Shown: positions 8,661-17,433 of the stretch, piece by piece
How the letters are laid out: every line of letters begins with the position of its first letter
Position numbering within the stretch: the first letter of the stretch is position 1
Assembly (NCBI GenBank): GCA_035536995.1
Contig: DATLNB010000047.1
Span: 15,561 to 79,560, forward strand
Source: AV80 sp035536995
GTDB lineage: Bacteria; Verrucomicrobiota; Verrucomicrobiia; Chthoniobacterales; UBA10450
DNA: 64,000 nucleotides
Direction: 5' to 3'
Position numbers and translations under genes: made by a program
The notes under the pieces: model-generated
The model's database searches: none
Told to the model about the DNA's origin: nothing
What the model saw: the letters and a program-made list of their open reading frames with translations, nothing else

Positions 8661-9416
8661 ATGGAGAGCCCGACGCCTCTGACCCACTTTGCCACCACGC
8701 GCTGGAGCCTGATTCGGCAACGCTATCTTCCCGGGGAAAATCGCAGCAAAATCGACCCGGGCCTCGCGCAGCTTTGCCAGATTTATTGGCGCCCAATTTT
8801 CACTTTCATCTACCGGCGGGGATACTCGGCTCCCGATGCGCAGGACCTGACGCAGGATTTTTTTCTGATGCTGCTGGAAGGCAAGCTCCTGGAAATGGCT
8901 GATCCAGAACGGGGCCGTTTCCGTTCCCTCCTTTTGCGATCGCTAAAAAACTTTTTGATCGACGCAGCGGTGAAGCGACGCCGGCACAAGCGCGGAGGGC
9001 AGGTCCAGTTTGTTTCGTGGGAGAAATGGATGGCCGATGCCCCGCCTCAGTTGTCACTGCCGTCCAGCGCGGTGGAATCGTCGCCGCCGGAAGCGCTGTT
9101 TGACGCCGGTTGGGCGGCGGCCATCGCAGAAGAAGCGTTGCGCCGACTCCGCTTGGAATGCGAAAGCAAGGGCCGGCGCCGGGTTTACGAAGTCCTGCAT
9201 ACCTACCTTACGGCTGAGCGGACTGAGACCTGTTATGAAGGACTGTCGCGGGCTCTCGGAGTTCCCGAAGCTTCAGTCAAGAGTCTGCTTCACCATTTCC
9301 GGACGCGCTATCGCACGCTTCTTCGCGAGGAGATCGCCAAGACCGTCGAGTCGGAGGCGAACGTAGACGAAGAAATCCGTTATCTTTGCGCCACCCTCAG
9401 CGCCGCCGCCGGGTAG
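8661..9416 (+). CDS. ECF-type sigma factor of the kinase-linked subfamily
   Basis: The protein is 251 residues from ATG 8661; a GTG at 8643 would add six. The front motif FATTRWSLIRQ is typical of sigma factors that sit next to Ser/Thr kinases in Planctomycetes and Verrucomicrobiota. Region 2 is visible in APDAQDLTQDFFLMLLEGK and FRSLLLRSLKNFLIDAAVK. Region 4 is weaker (LSRALGVPEASVKSLLHHFR). Its stop lies 6 bases before the kinase start, so the two are almost certainly co-expressed. It may control the kinase, the small peptide gene downstream, or both. Confidence 0.88.
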   Translation: MESPTPLTHFATTRWSLIRQRYLPGENRSKIDPGLAQLCQIYWRPIFTFIYRRGYSAPDAQDLTQDFFLMLLEGKLLEMADPERGRFRSLLLRSLKNFLIDAAVKRRRHKRGGQVQFVSWEKWMADAPPQLSLPSSAVESSPPEALFDAGWAAAIAEEALRRLRLECESKGRRRVYEVLHTYLTAERTETCYEGLSRALGVPEASVKSLLHHFRTRYRTLLREEIAKTVESEANVDEEIRYLCATLSAAAG

Positions 9417-9422
9417 GCGCTC

Positions 9423-12164
9423 ATGCCACGGGGACCCTCCAGCGATTCGTCTTTTTCCGTAACCGTAGAGCCGCAGATTTGCTCGCGGTGCCATACCGTT
9501 TCACGACTGACTAACGGCCTTTGCCTCAACTGCCTCCTGCGCGGCGCGCTGAGTGAGGAAACTGCCCCGGCCGGCAAGGAGGCCTTCAAGGAAGTACTCT
9601 CCGCGGTCCAGTCGCGGGACGGGGATTGGCACATCGCCGATCACGAGATCCTGCACGAGATCGCGCGAGGCGGGATGGGGGTCGTTTACCAGGCGCAAGA
9701 ACCTCATTCCGGCCGAATCGTCGCGCTAAAGTGCGTTCTCGCCTTTCACGACGATTCAGACCATCTCCTGGCGCGATTCCGGCGGGAGGCGGAAACGGCC
9801 GCCCGGCTGGATCATCCGAACATCGTCCCGATTTATCAGATCGGGGAGACGGCTGACGGGTTCCCGTATTACACGATGAAGTACGCGCCCGGCGGGAGTC
9901 TGCTTGGGGCGCGCGGTCCTCTTCGCCAGCACCCGCGGGAAAGTGTCGAGCTCATGGCGAAAGTCGCGCGGGCCGTCCACTACGCGCATGAGCACGGGGT
10001 TCTCCACCGGGACCTAAAACCCGGCAATATTCTCCTGGATAATCAGGGGCAACCGATGGTGAGCGATTTCGGCTTGGCCAGATGTGAAACCGTCTCCGGT
10101 GATCTCACCCGGTCGCTGAGCAGCTTCGGCACGCCTGGCTATATCGCCCCCGAACAGGCTGACGGTCCCGCGGCCAACCTCACCCCAGCCGCCGATATTT
10201 ACAGCCTCGGTGCCATCTTGTTTGAGCTCCTGACCGGCCGGACGCCATTCGTCGGCGATAACGCGTTTGCGGTAATGAAGCAATCGGCTGACGAGCCCGC
10301 GCCGAAGGTGCGATCCCTGGCGCCGCGGGTCCATCGCGATCTGGAGAAAATATGCGAACGGTGCCTGGAGCGGGAGCCGCGCGATCGATATCAGTCCGCT
10401 GCGGCCCTCGGGCACGATCTGGAGCAGTGGCTGGCGGGGGAACCGATCAGCGCCACGATCGTCCCTCCATGGAGGCGCGTAGCGCGATGGGCGGGCCGGC
10501 ACCAGAAACTTGCGGCCGCGTTATCCGTAGTTGCTCTCATGGCGGCAATAGCAATCGGGTGGCAGGTCTACAGTGCACGCCTCCGCTCCATGATGCACGA
10601 AACTGTCGTTGCTTCACGGTCGACTGTTGTCCTGCCGTTTTTCGACATCGATCGGGTCGGCCGGGACGACGCGGTAGCCCGGTTGGTGGGAGCTCAGCTC
10701 AAAGAGCGCCTGGTTGCTCTGGGCCCGGCGCAGGTGGAGCTGGCTGATTCAGGTCCGCCGATCAATTGGGCCGCGCCCGACACGATCCGCGTGGGCGGGC
10801 GGATCGCGAAAGCCCGAACCGTCATAAGCGGCACAATCCGCAACACCGAAAACGGGAAACGGATCTCGCTGCGACTTCGCAATGCGGCTGATGGGACCCC
10901 GCTATTCACCAAAGTATTAGTCCTGGAGACTGCCAACGCGCCCGTGGTGACTGACGACCTCGCCCGCAGCCTCTACGCGCTCATCAGCGCTTCCGACTGG
11001 TCCTCAGTCACCGAAGCAACCGCGGACGCGGTTTGCAACAACCCCGAAGCGAAAGAGCATATTCTGGCCGGGCGCAATTTGCTTAACCGCGCTTCAAACA
11101 CCTCGGACTGCGACGGGGCGATCGATCTGTTCAGGCGGGCCCTGGCGAAAACGCCTAATTCGGTTCTCGGCCATGTCTATTTGTCTTACGCGGCCGCCGG
11201 CCGAACCCACTACAACTCTGATGCGAGTTTTCTCACTCTCGCCGAACAGGAAGCGGATCGGGCTCTTACGCTTTCAGCCGAGTCTGGCGAGGCCCACCGG
11301 GCAAAAGCCGCCGTCTATTACCAGCAAGGGCGTTTTTCTGACGCGCTTGAAGAAGAAATAAAATGCATCGAGTTCGGTGGACTCGACGAGAAGGTCGCAA
11401 ACTTCATCGGGCGAACCCTGGATACCCTTGGGCGACCGGAGCTGGCTCTAAAATGGTGCGAAGTTCCGTTGCGGACGCCGCGGACTCCCGGCGAAGTGGA
11501 ATGGGTCATCGGCGATTGCTGGATGAAATTAGGTGACGACGGGCGCGCGCTCGAAGCCTATCGGCGTTCCTACGAGCTCCATCCCGATATGCCGCACGGG
11601 CCGATGGGTATCTCGCACATTTACTTGCTCCAGGCTGACTTTGACAAAGCGCGCGCGGCTTTGCGCCAGCTGGAGAAAGTTCGCGACGCCGGCGAATCCG
11701 ACAAGCTCGCCGCAGAGATAGAATTCTTTGCCCGCGATTTCACGAAAGCCCGCGTGCGTTACGAGGCACTCGCTGCACATGACCCTGAGGGCGGGGGATT
11801 GTTCTGGGGGTCGATTAGCTACAAATCCGCCCTCGCCCGGATACATCAGGAACGCGGCGAGGCTGCCCAGGCAAACGACCTTCTGCGCCATTGCCTCGCG
11901 CGCGAATTTAAGGCGACAGCGCTTGAGCCCGCGAATGCGGAGCCGCTTTATCGTCGCGCAGCCGTCGAAGCGATGCTCGGCATGCCGGATGCCGCCTTCC
12001 AGCACCTGCGCCGCGCCGTCGAGCTGGGCTGGCTTGATTACCGTTCTTTTAGACTGGACCCCCGCTTTGATTCGTTGCGCGCTCGGCCTGAGTTCGAACA
12101 AATCGCTTCTGCCATGTCGAATAATGTCAGGGCAAAAAGGGCTCAGCTACAACCAGCAGACTAA
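9423..12164 (+). CDS. Membrane Ser/Thr protein kinase with zinc-finger head and TPR-like C-terminal region
   Basis: The 913-residue protein begins with a four-Cys zinc ribbon (C20, C23, C34, C37). The kinase domain spans about 74-340, with glycine loop RGGMGVVYQA, Lys103 (VALK), HRDLKPGN (Asp197), DFGLAR (Asp215) and an APE-like APEQ. One transmembrane helix lies at about 363-384. The part beyond contains a FlgO-like segment (VVLPFFDIDRVG) and several TPR-like helical pairs up to the end. All catalytic residues are intact. It is inferred to sense something through the TPR part and to phosphorylate the paired sigma factor. The next gene, the small leader-like protein, starts only 12 bases downstream. 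Confidence 0.92.
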   Translation: MPRGPSSDSSFSVTVEPQICSRCHTVSRLTNGLCLNCLLRGALSEETAPAGKEAFKEVLSAVQSRDGDWHIADHEILHEIARGGMGVVYQAQEPHSGRIVALKCVLAFHDDSDHLLARFRREAETAARLDHPNIVPIYQIGETADGFPYYTMKYAPGGSLLGARGPLRQHPRESVELMAKVARAVHYAHEHGVLHRDLKPGNILLDNQGQPMVSDFGLARCETVSGDLTRSLSSFGTPGYIAPEQADGPAANLTPAADIYSLGAILFELLTGRTPFVGDNAFAVMKQSADEPAPKVRSLAPRVHRDLEKICERCLEREPRDRYQSAAALGHDLEQWLAGEPISATIVPPWRRVARWAGRHQKLAAALSVVALMAAIAIGWQVYSARLRSMMHETVVASRSTVVLPFFDIDRVGRDDAVARLVGAQLKERLVALGPAQVELADSGPPINWAAPDTIRVGGRIAKARTVISGTIRNTENGKRISLRLRNAADGTPLFTKVLVLETANAPVVTDDLARSLYALISASDWSSVTEATADAVCNNPEAKEHILAGRNLLNRASNTSDCDGAIDLFRRALAKTPNSVLGHVYLSYAAAGRTHYNSDASFLTLAEQEADRALTLSAESGEAHRAKAAVYYQQGRFSDALEEEIKCIEFGGLDEKVANFIGRTLDTLGRPELALKWCEVPLRTPRTPGEVEWVIGDCWMKLGDDGRALEAYRRSYELHPDMPHGPMGISHIYLLQADFDKARAALRQLEKVRDAGESDKLAAEIEFFARDFTKARVRYEALAAHDPEGGGLFWGSISYKSALARIHQERGEAAQANDLLRHCLAREFKATALEPANAEPLYRRAAVEAMLGMPDAAFQHLRRAVELGWLDYRSFRLDPRFDSLRARPEFEQIASAMSNNVRAKRAQLQPAD

Positions 12165-12176
12165 CGAATAAAAAGT

Positions 12177-12494
12177 ATGAATCTCAAGAATTGGGACAAC
12201 ATGACAAACGACGAGAAGCTTGATCGCCTTACTTCTGTTCTGACCCGGGCTGGCGCCGACGCCGACTTTCGGGGCCGATGCCTTGCATCGGCGGACTCGG
12301 CCAAGGCAGCAGTGAGCGAGGTTGGGGAAATCGAATTTCCGCCGGATTTTCGAGTTCAGTTCCTTACTCCGGAGGAGCGTTTGAAAACGCTTTTGCTGGC
12401 GGTGCCCGACCTAATCCCCACAGAAAACGGGCGGGCTGAGGTTCGCCAGGCCGAGGACTACCAGACCTGTACCTATACGATGTGGCGGACTTGA
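12177..12494 (+). CDS. Putative RiPP precursor with NHLP-type leader
   Basis: The 105-residue protein has a middle segment resembling nitrile-hydratase-like leader peptides (NHLP). ADADFRGRCLASADSAKAAV corresponds to the family pattern AxxDxxFRxxLLxxPxxAL, followed by EIEFPPDFRVQFL and a hydrophobic LLLAVPDL that matches the family ending LxLVLP. What remains, about 24 residues ending YQTCTYTMWRT, would be the core. It holds one Cys and four Thr in the last ten residues. There is no GG cleavage site. It follows the kinase by 12 bases and its stop lies 9 bases from the stop of a convergent LanM-type dehydratase, the best support for a RiPP role. It could instead be a small regulator of the kinase. 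Confidence 0.6.
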   Translation: MNLKNWDNMTNDEKLDRLTSVLTRAGADADFRGRCLASADSAKAAVSEVGEIEFPPDFRVQFLTPEERLKTLLLAVPDLIPTENGRAEVRQAEDYQTCTYTMWRT

Positions 12495-12503
12495 GCGAAC
12501 AGC

Positions 12504-13991
12504 TCAGCGCGAGAGGGCGTTGCGAATAGCTGCGGTTAACTCCGGAACCATTGCCGGCGTCTCGGCCGGCATTGATTCGTCGGTTCGACGGATGAAGTAG
12601 GGGATATCGAGCCTGAGTAGCGATTCGATTTCGGCCTTCTTCACCGCTGAACCCGCGGTCCCTCGTGTGCACAAGCGCTCGACGAGCTTCCGGCGCGCCG
12701 CGGATGAACGAAGCGCGCCGGGCTCGATCGAAGCTTGCCGGATTTCGATGTAGCGGACTGTCGCCCAGTATATCCAGCGGCGCTTCCGAGAACGGATGCG
12801 ACGGACGCGCCGGCAGAAACTGGCATTCCGCTGATGGGTGCCCAGGATGCATTTCCACCCAGCCGCAAACCCCTTAACGATTGCCTCTTTGAAATCCGCC
12901 GCCTGCAAGATGGCTCCTTTGACACGGGGTAAGTGAATTCCGCTTTTTGTTTCGGCCAGGACGCTACTGCGCGATTGTAAGCTCCGCCGGTTTTGGCTCG
13001 GAAAGAACCCGGTGCGGAGGAGGACCGTAACTGGCGATTGAGTCTTTGTTACAGCCGAGACGTGCCAGAGCGCATCGAGATCTACGACGACCGGTTGTTC
13101 ACCCGCCGCGATCATGTTCTGGCGATGACAATCGACAGCTTTCAGAAGATAGGCGGCGACAATCGTGCCACCGACCCGCTGATAAAAGCGGCGGGCGGCG
13201 GCGCGGCTCGAGCATTGAGTCGGGGCTATGTCTTCCATCCAGCAATACCCTCTCCTTTGCAGAACCGGCGCCGCGCGCAAGGCCGGATGGAAACCGTGGC
13301 GGTTCATCCAATTCAAAAGTGAATGCCATTCCGCTTCGCCCTGTCGCCGCCCCGGTTTGTAGATGATCGAACTGTTTTCGAAGATGACTCGAACGACACT
13401 GCGACCGCAAAAATGTGGATCTGATAATCCGAGCTCCACGTCGTCAATTTTTCCCAGCGGCTTCTGGTCAAAAAACATCTGGGAAAGCACAGCCCGGTCT
13501 CTCGTCGCGCGGCCGATTACTTCCAGGAGGTGATCGCGCCATTGCCGAATTGTTAGCGCCCAAAGCTGCGCGAGGACGGGGTATCTCCGAAAGAGTGCCT
13601 GCAACCTGTGCCAGGGCTCGTGTTGCAAAAACATCTGCTCTCGTTTGGCCGGTGCCATGTCACCACGCCCCAACGCCTGTGTCGCGAGGCAAAAACTGGC
13701 CCATTCCAGGTCAAGGCTCGGCCGGGTAAGCCAGCGTAAACGCCCCCGTAAATCTTGTCTGATCCTTGCCTTCGCTTTTTCTGAGACCCACCTTAAGCAA
13801 CCCGTTCGGGAGTTATTAAGTTCCTGCCATCCGTAACTCACCCCGCTTTCACAGAGCCGTGCCAGTGCTCCTGCTTTCGCCGATGTGAAGCTGGCTCGCT
13901 CCAGGACGGCTAGCATTTTGCGAAGCTCTGGTTTGAAGGCGGCGGGCGCCGCAGTCACGATGGCTTTGATCCCAGGGGAGGAGATAGCCAT
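12504..13991 (-). CDS. Stand-alone LanM-type lanthipeptide dehydratase (DUF4135), no cyclase domain
   Basis: The 495 residues match the N-terminal dehydratase half of class II lanthipeptide synthetases. Seen in order are LSDPHFCGRSVVRVIF and the ATP-site Lys212 in IIYKPGR, then RGYCWMEDI, the kinase-like catalytic stretch AVDCHRQNMIAAGEQP (Asp287, His289, Asn292) and VVVDLDALW (Asp304). The elimination region WIYWATVRY keeps the Thr (411) of the usual R-x-T, and DIPYF lies near 462. Typical LanM proteins are about 900-1100 residues; this one stops where the LanC-like cyclase would begin. The family phosphorylates Ser/Thr of a precursor and eliminates phosphate to give Dha/Dhb. The gene starts 33 bases after the heme peroxidase stop, and the leader-like gene is convergent to it. 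Confidence 0.87.
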   Translation of the reverse strand: MAISSPGIKAIVTAAPAAFKPELRKMLAVLERASFTSAKAGALARLCESGVSYGWQELNNSRTGCLRWVSEKAKARIRQDLRGRLRWLTRPSLDLEWASFCLATQALGRGDMAPAKREQMFLQHEPWHRLQALFRRYPVLAQLWALTIRQWRDHLLEVIGRATRDRAVLSQMFFDQKPLGKIDDVELGLSDPHFCGRSVVRVIFENSSIIYKPGRRQGEAEWHSLLNWMNRHGFHPALRAAPVLQRRGYCWMEDIAPTQCSSRAAARRFYQRVGGTIVAAYLLKAVDCHRQNMIAAGEQPVVVDLDALWHVSAVTKTQSPVTVLLRTGFFPSQNRRSLQSRSSVLAETKSGIHLPRVKGAILQAADFKEAIVKGFAAGWKCILGTHQRNASFCRRVRRIRSRKRRWIYWATVRYIEIRQASIEPGALRSSAARRKLVERLCTRGTAGSAVKKAEIESLLRLDIPYFIRRTDESMPAETPAMVPELTAAIRNALSR

Positions 13992-14024
13992 GCTCTGCCG
14001 TGAGGCTCAATGACGCCAGCGTCA

Positions 14025-15545
14025 CTACTGCAAATGCCGGCTGGGGAATTGGAAGCGCCGCCAATGCGCTTCGCATTCAGGTAACAGCCTTTCGTCACCG
14101 ACGAGTTGAACCACGCGAATCAGTGAATCGACCGCCCGACATGACCCGCCCGGGAAAAACCACTGCGGCAAATTCCAGTCTGGCCCCATGATATTAAGAT
14201 AGCTGTCCGGGTCGGCTTCAATCGCCCCCTCGATGACGTCCGCAACAATAGAACTACCCACCGGGCCCAAAGTCAGTCCTTCTTCTCTAAGCTCTGCTTC
14301 CTTGAGGATGTAATAGAAAAGGGGCGTGTTATCCTCGAGCCTGTTTCGGCGAAGTACGCTTCCGGATTCATTCGAGGTATCGGTTATTAACTCGGCCTCA
14401 CTGAGACGGTCTTCTGCCTTTATCCTGCCTTGGGCGATAAGAGCATTGGCGGCTTCCTGGCCCGAGACCAGACCTGCCCGGGCCCCTCGAAGCAAGGTGC
14501 GGACAGGAAGGTTGGATGGGTCCGGCGATTCGCGATGGTTAGCGAGACGGATCGTGCCCGGGGCGAGCCCGTGCATCGACTGGCTAACCGAAGTATCTAT
14601 AAAGGAACTTGAAGCCTGGGGACCCGATGTAGGCAGACCATCGAGAAAGGTACCCCATTCAACCAGGTAATCGTCAGGCAGGGGTGCGGCCGTTTGCCCC
14701 ATTGCCATAAGCTCATCAATTACCACCCGCTTGTTGCGACAATTCAACCGATAGGCATTGCGCACCATGCTATGCCCGAATCGAAACGCCGCGAGAGAGA
14801 ATTCTATCGGAATCGGAAACTGCGTTCCTGTTTTCTGAATTATCCGGTTCTGTCGGCTATGCCAGACATCATTGCAGACCACCCGCGGAAGGTAGTCGTG
14901 CCGTACAATCCATTGGTAATGCCAGGAGACCAGCCGGCGCGCCTTCGCAAACAGAGTCCCTCCTCCTAAAGTCTCACCGAGCTCCGCGAGGCCTGGATTT
15001 GTTTGTAGTTGTTCTATCGCGACGTTGTGAAATTTGAGGAAGAGGACGTGGAGCTGGCGGAGTAACACATTGTCGAGGTTACGGCGGTCTTCCATGTCGC
15101 CGACGAGGAGGCGCCCCGCCTTCAGTGGCAGGTCCCGCTGGTATTCTCCCGGGGCGGTCGCACCGATCTTAAAAGTTTCGGCATCGGGTTCGCCTTCATA
15201 CAGGTAAGGTGAAATGGCCGGCCCGCCCCCATAAACGTGGTCGAGATCCAGGGTCGGCGTCCTGAAGTTTGGTGTTTCCTCCGGTTCAGTATAAGGACCT
15301 GCCAGCGGCGTGGGGTCATGGGTGAGATCATGACCGACAAATTGCCCAAAGTAGGTGTAGCCGATGCGCGGCGTCAGGGTGCCCTCGCGCTCGACCTTAT
15401 ACCTCATCGAGTTTCCCAGGGTGATAAGCTTCCTTTCGTGGTCCCTCGTGACAGGGTGAGCCGGCCTGCCAAGGAGGCGCGTATAATACCCCCTGGGCTC
15501 TGCCTTAGCAGGACGCGCGTGACTGCACATCCCTCGTGAATCCAT
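14025..15545 (-). CDS. Animal-type heme peroxidase family protein
   Basis: The 506-residue protein shows the signature blocks of the An_peroxidase family. The distal side is GQFVGHDLTHDPTPL (His72), followed by the covalent-site region LDLDHVYGGG, RNLDNVLLRQLHVLFLKFHN and WHYQWIVRHDYLP, and the proximal-side block is FRFGHSMVRNAYRLN (His258). There is no signal peptide, so it probably works in the cytoplasm, unlike many relatives. The start at 15545 lies 5 bases after the DUF885 stop; ATG 15530 is an alternative. Family members oxidise halides or aromatic residues using hydrogen peroxide. Co-transcription with the LanM-type dehydratase makes peptide Tyr/Trp oxidation an attractive but unproven role. 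Confidence 0.87.
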   Translation of the reverse strand: MDSRGMCSHARPAKAEPRGYYTRLLGRPAHPVTRDHERKLITLGNSMRYKVEREGTLTPRIGYTYFGQFVGHDLTHDPTPLAGPYTEPEETPNFRTPTLDLDHVYGGGPAISPYLYEGEPDAETFKIGATAPGEYQRDLPLKAGRLLVGDMEDRRNLDNVLLRQLHVLFLKFHNVAIEQLQTNPGLAELGETLGGGTLFAKARRLVSWHYQWIVRHDYLPRVVCNDVWHSRQNRIIQKTGTQFPIPIEFSLAAFRFGHSMVRNAYRLNCRNKRVVIDELMAMGQTAAPLPDDYLVEWGTFLDGLPTSGPQASSSFIDTSVSQSMHGLAPGTIRLANHRESPDPSNLPVRTLLRGARAGLVSGQEAANALIAQGRIKAEDRLSEAELITDTSNESGSVLRRNRLEDNTPLFYYILKEAELREEGLTLGPVGSSIVADVIEGAIEADPDSYLNIMGPDWNLPQWFFPGGSCRAVDSLIRVVQLVGDERLLPECEAHWRRFQFPSRHLQ

Positions 15546-15550
15546 GGGAC

Positions 15551-17353
15551 TTATTGCCGCTTCGGAGACGGCGTGCTCCCGGGTGGCGCCTTCTTCGTTT
15601 CAAGCCAGCGATTTACATTTTGTTCGAGCACGTCGAGCGGGACGGCTCCGGAAAGCAGGACGGTATCGTGGAACTCGCGGATATCGAATCCGTCGCCGAT
15701 TGCCCGGCGAGCGCGGTCACGAAGCTCTTTCAGCTTGAGCTCACCGATCTTGTAAGCCAGGGCCTGTCCCGGCATTGAGATGTAACGGTCGATCTCGTTG
15801 ACGATGTCGTTCTCGGCCTTGGGGGCATTTTCCATGAAGAAGTCGATCGCGCGCTGGCGTTCCCACTTCATCTGGTGCATGCCGGTATCGACCACTAGCC
15901 GGACCGCCCGCCACATTTCATAAGTCAGCTGACCGAATTTCGAATACGGATCGTCATAGAGTCCCATGTCCTCGCCGAGTGACTCAGCATAAAGGCCCCA
16001 ACCTTCGACATAAGCTGTGAACCCTCCATACCGGCGGAACTTGGGAACATCCCCTAACTCCTGGGCCAGGGCGATCTGGAGATGATGGCCCGGCACTGCC
16101 TCGTGCAATGACAATGCCATCATCTCCCACTTCGGCCGCGTCTCGGGCTTGTAGAGATTGACGAAGTAATACCCGGAGCGTGAGCCGTCTGCCGCCGGCT
16201 GGTTATAGTAGGCTGTGGTGGTGTCCGGGGCGATCTTATCCGGAATCGGTATCACTCCATAAGGCATCCGCGGCAACGTCTTGAACACCTTTACGAGGTG
16301 TGGGTCGATCCGCTTGGCCATGGCCTGATACGCAGCCAGCAATTCCTCCGGCGTCTTGTAAAAGAACTGAGGATCGGTCCGGAGTTTCGTGAAGAATTCC
16401 GGAAGGGTGCCTTTGAAATCGACCTTGCCCATGACGGTCTGCATCTCAGCCTTGATGCGCGCCACTTCACTCAGGCCTTTTTCGTGGATTTGCTGGGGCG
16501 TAAGGTCGGTAGTGGTGTGGCGTTTTGTGAGATGAGAGTAATACTCGGCACCCTCTGGCATTTGCCATACGCCAACCTGCTCGAACGCTGCGGGCAGATA
16601 TTCTTCGACAAAATACTTCTTCAGTTTCTCGAATGAAGGCAGGACACCGGACGCAACCGCCTCCTGCGCGGCTTTTGCCAGCCGATCGCGGTCGGCCGCG
16701 CTGATTGCTTCCGGGAATTTTCGGAACGGCTTGTAGAACGGGCTATCCTCCGGCTTGGAGACCAGCTGCTTGTCGATTTGCGCCGGGACCCGGTTCAGAA
16801 CGATCTTCGGCCAGATGATATGCGCGCGCGCTCCCTCGCGCATCAGGGCGATATTTTGCTCTACCAGAGCGGGAAAGGCGCGCAGCCTGGCGATCCAATC
16901 CTCGAAATCCTTGAGGTTCTCGAAGCGGATCCGATCCGTCAGCTCATCGAGCGTTTGGACGCCGCCACGCTGAGTAATCGGCATCAGGTAACTGCGAAAC
17001 TTGAAACCCTCGATGTCGTTTTCGAGGTCCTTCTGGAACAGATCGTAGTTGAGCTGGTTTGCCAACGAGAGCTGGGCGCGATTGAATTTCTTTAAACGTG
17101 TGAGCGTTTCCCTGGCATGCGCTTCGCGCTTCCGGATCGCGTCCAGGCTCTGATCGCCCCAACGATCATTCCAGCGGCGATCGCCCATGAACGATGCCCG
17201 GACGGGACTTTGTTCCATCTCGTAATTCCATTCCGCTTCGAAGAAATCGTTGAGGGCCTTATCCTCTCCTTTGTTTTGTGCATGAAGCATGGACGCGAAG
17301 TGCAGGCCCAGAAGGACAACGAGGAGGCGGACCGAAAAGGTAAGTGAGCGCAT
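15551..17353 (-). CDS. Secreted DUF885 family peptidase
   Basis: The ATG at 17353 gives 600 residues starting with a signal peptide (MRSLTFSVRLLVVLLGLHFA, then SMLHAQ); the open frame extends 13 codons further. The zinc motif of this gluzincin-like family is HEAVPGHHLQ, with YVEGWGLYAE and the nearby ESLGEDMGLY providing the downstream acidic ligands. DUF885 proteins are usually about 580-620 residues, so the length fits. Activity is presumably peptidase or carboxypeptidase in the periplasm. The stop is 5 bases from the heme peroxidase start, so these genes may form one operon with the dehydratase. Confidence 0.87.
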   Translation of the reverse strand: MRSLTFSVRLLVVLLGLHFASMLHAQNKGEDKALNDFFEAEWNYEMEQSPVRASFMGDRRWNDRWGDQSLDAIRKREAHARETLTRLKKFNRAQLSLANQLNYDLFQKDLENDIEGFKFRSYLMPITQRGGVQTLDELTDRIRFENLKDFEDWIARLRAFPALVEQNIALMREGARAHIIWPKIVLNRVPAQIDKQLVSKPEDSPFYKPFRKFPEAISAADRDRLAKAAQEAVASGVLPSFEKLKKYFVEEYLPAAFEQVGVWQMPEGAEYYSHLTKRHTTTDLTPQQIHEKGLSEVARIKAEMQTVMGKVDFKGTLPEFFTKLRTDPQFFYKTPEELLAAYQAMAKRIDPHLVKVFKTLPRMPYGVIPIPDKIAPDTTTAYYNQPAADGSRSGYYFVNLYKPETRPKWEMMALSLHEAVPGHHLQIALAQELGDVPKFRRYGGFTAYVEGWGLYAESLGEDMGLYDDPYSKFGQLTYEMWRAVRLVVDTGMHQMKWERQRAIDFFMENAPKAENDIVNEIDRYISMPGQALAYKIGELKLKELRDRARRAIGDGFDIREFHDTVLLSGAVPLDVLEQNVNRWLETKKAPPGSTPSPKRQ

Positions 17354-17433
17354 GATTTTACGTTTGGTTGCAAGCTGGGGCCGCGACGCCATTGTCTAGA
17401 GACGCTGGAAAAAGAACAATTAAAACTTGCCTT

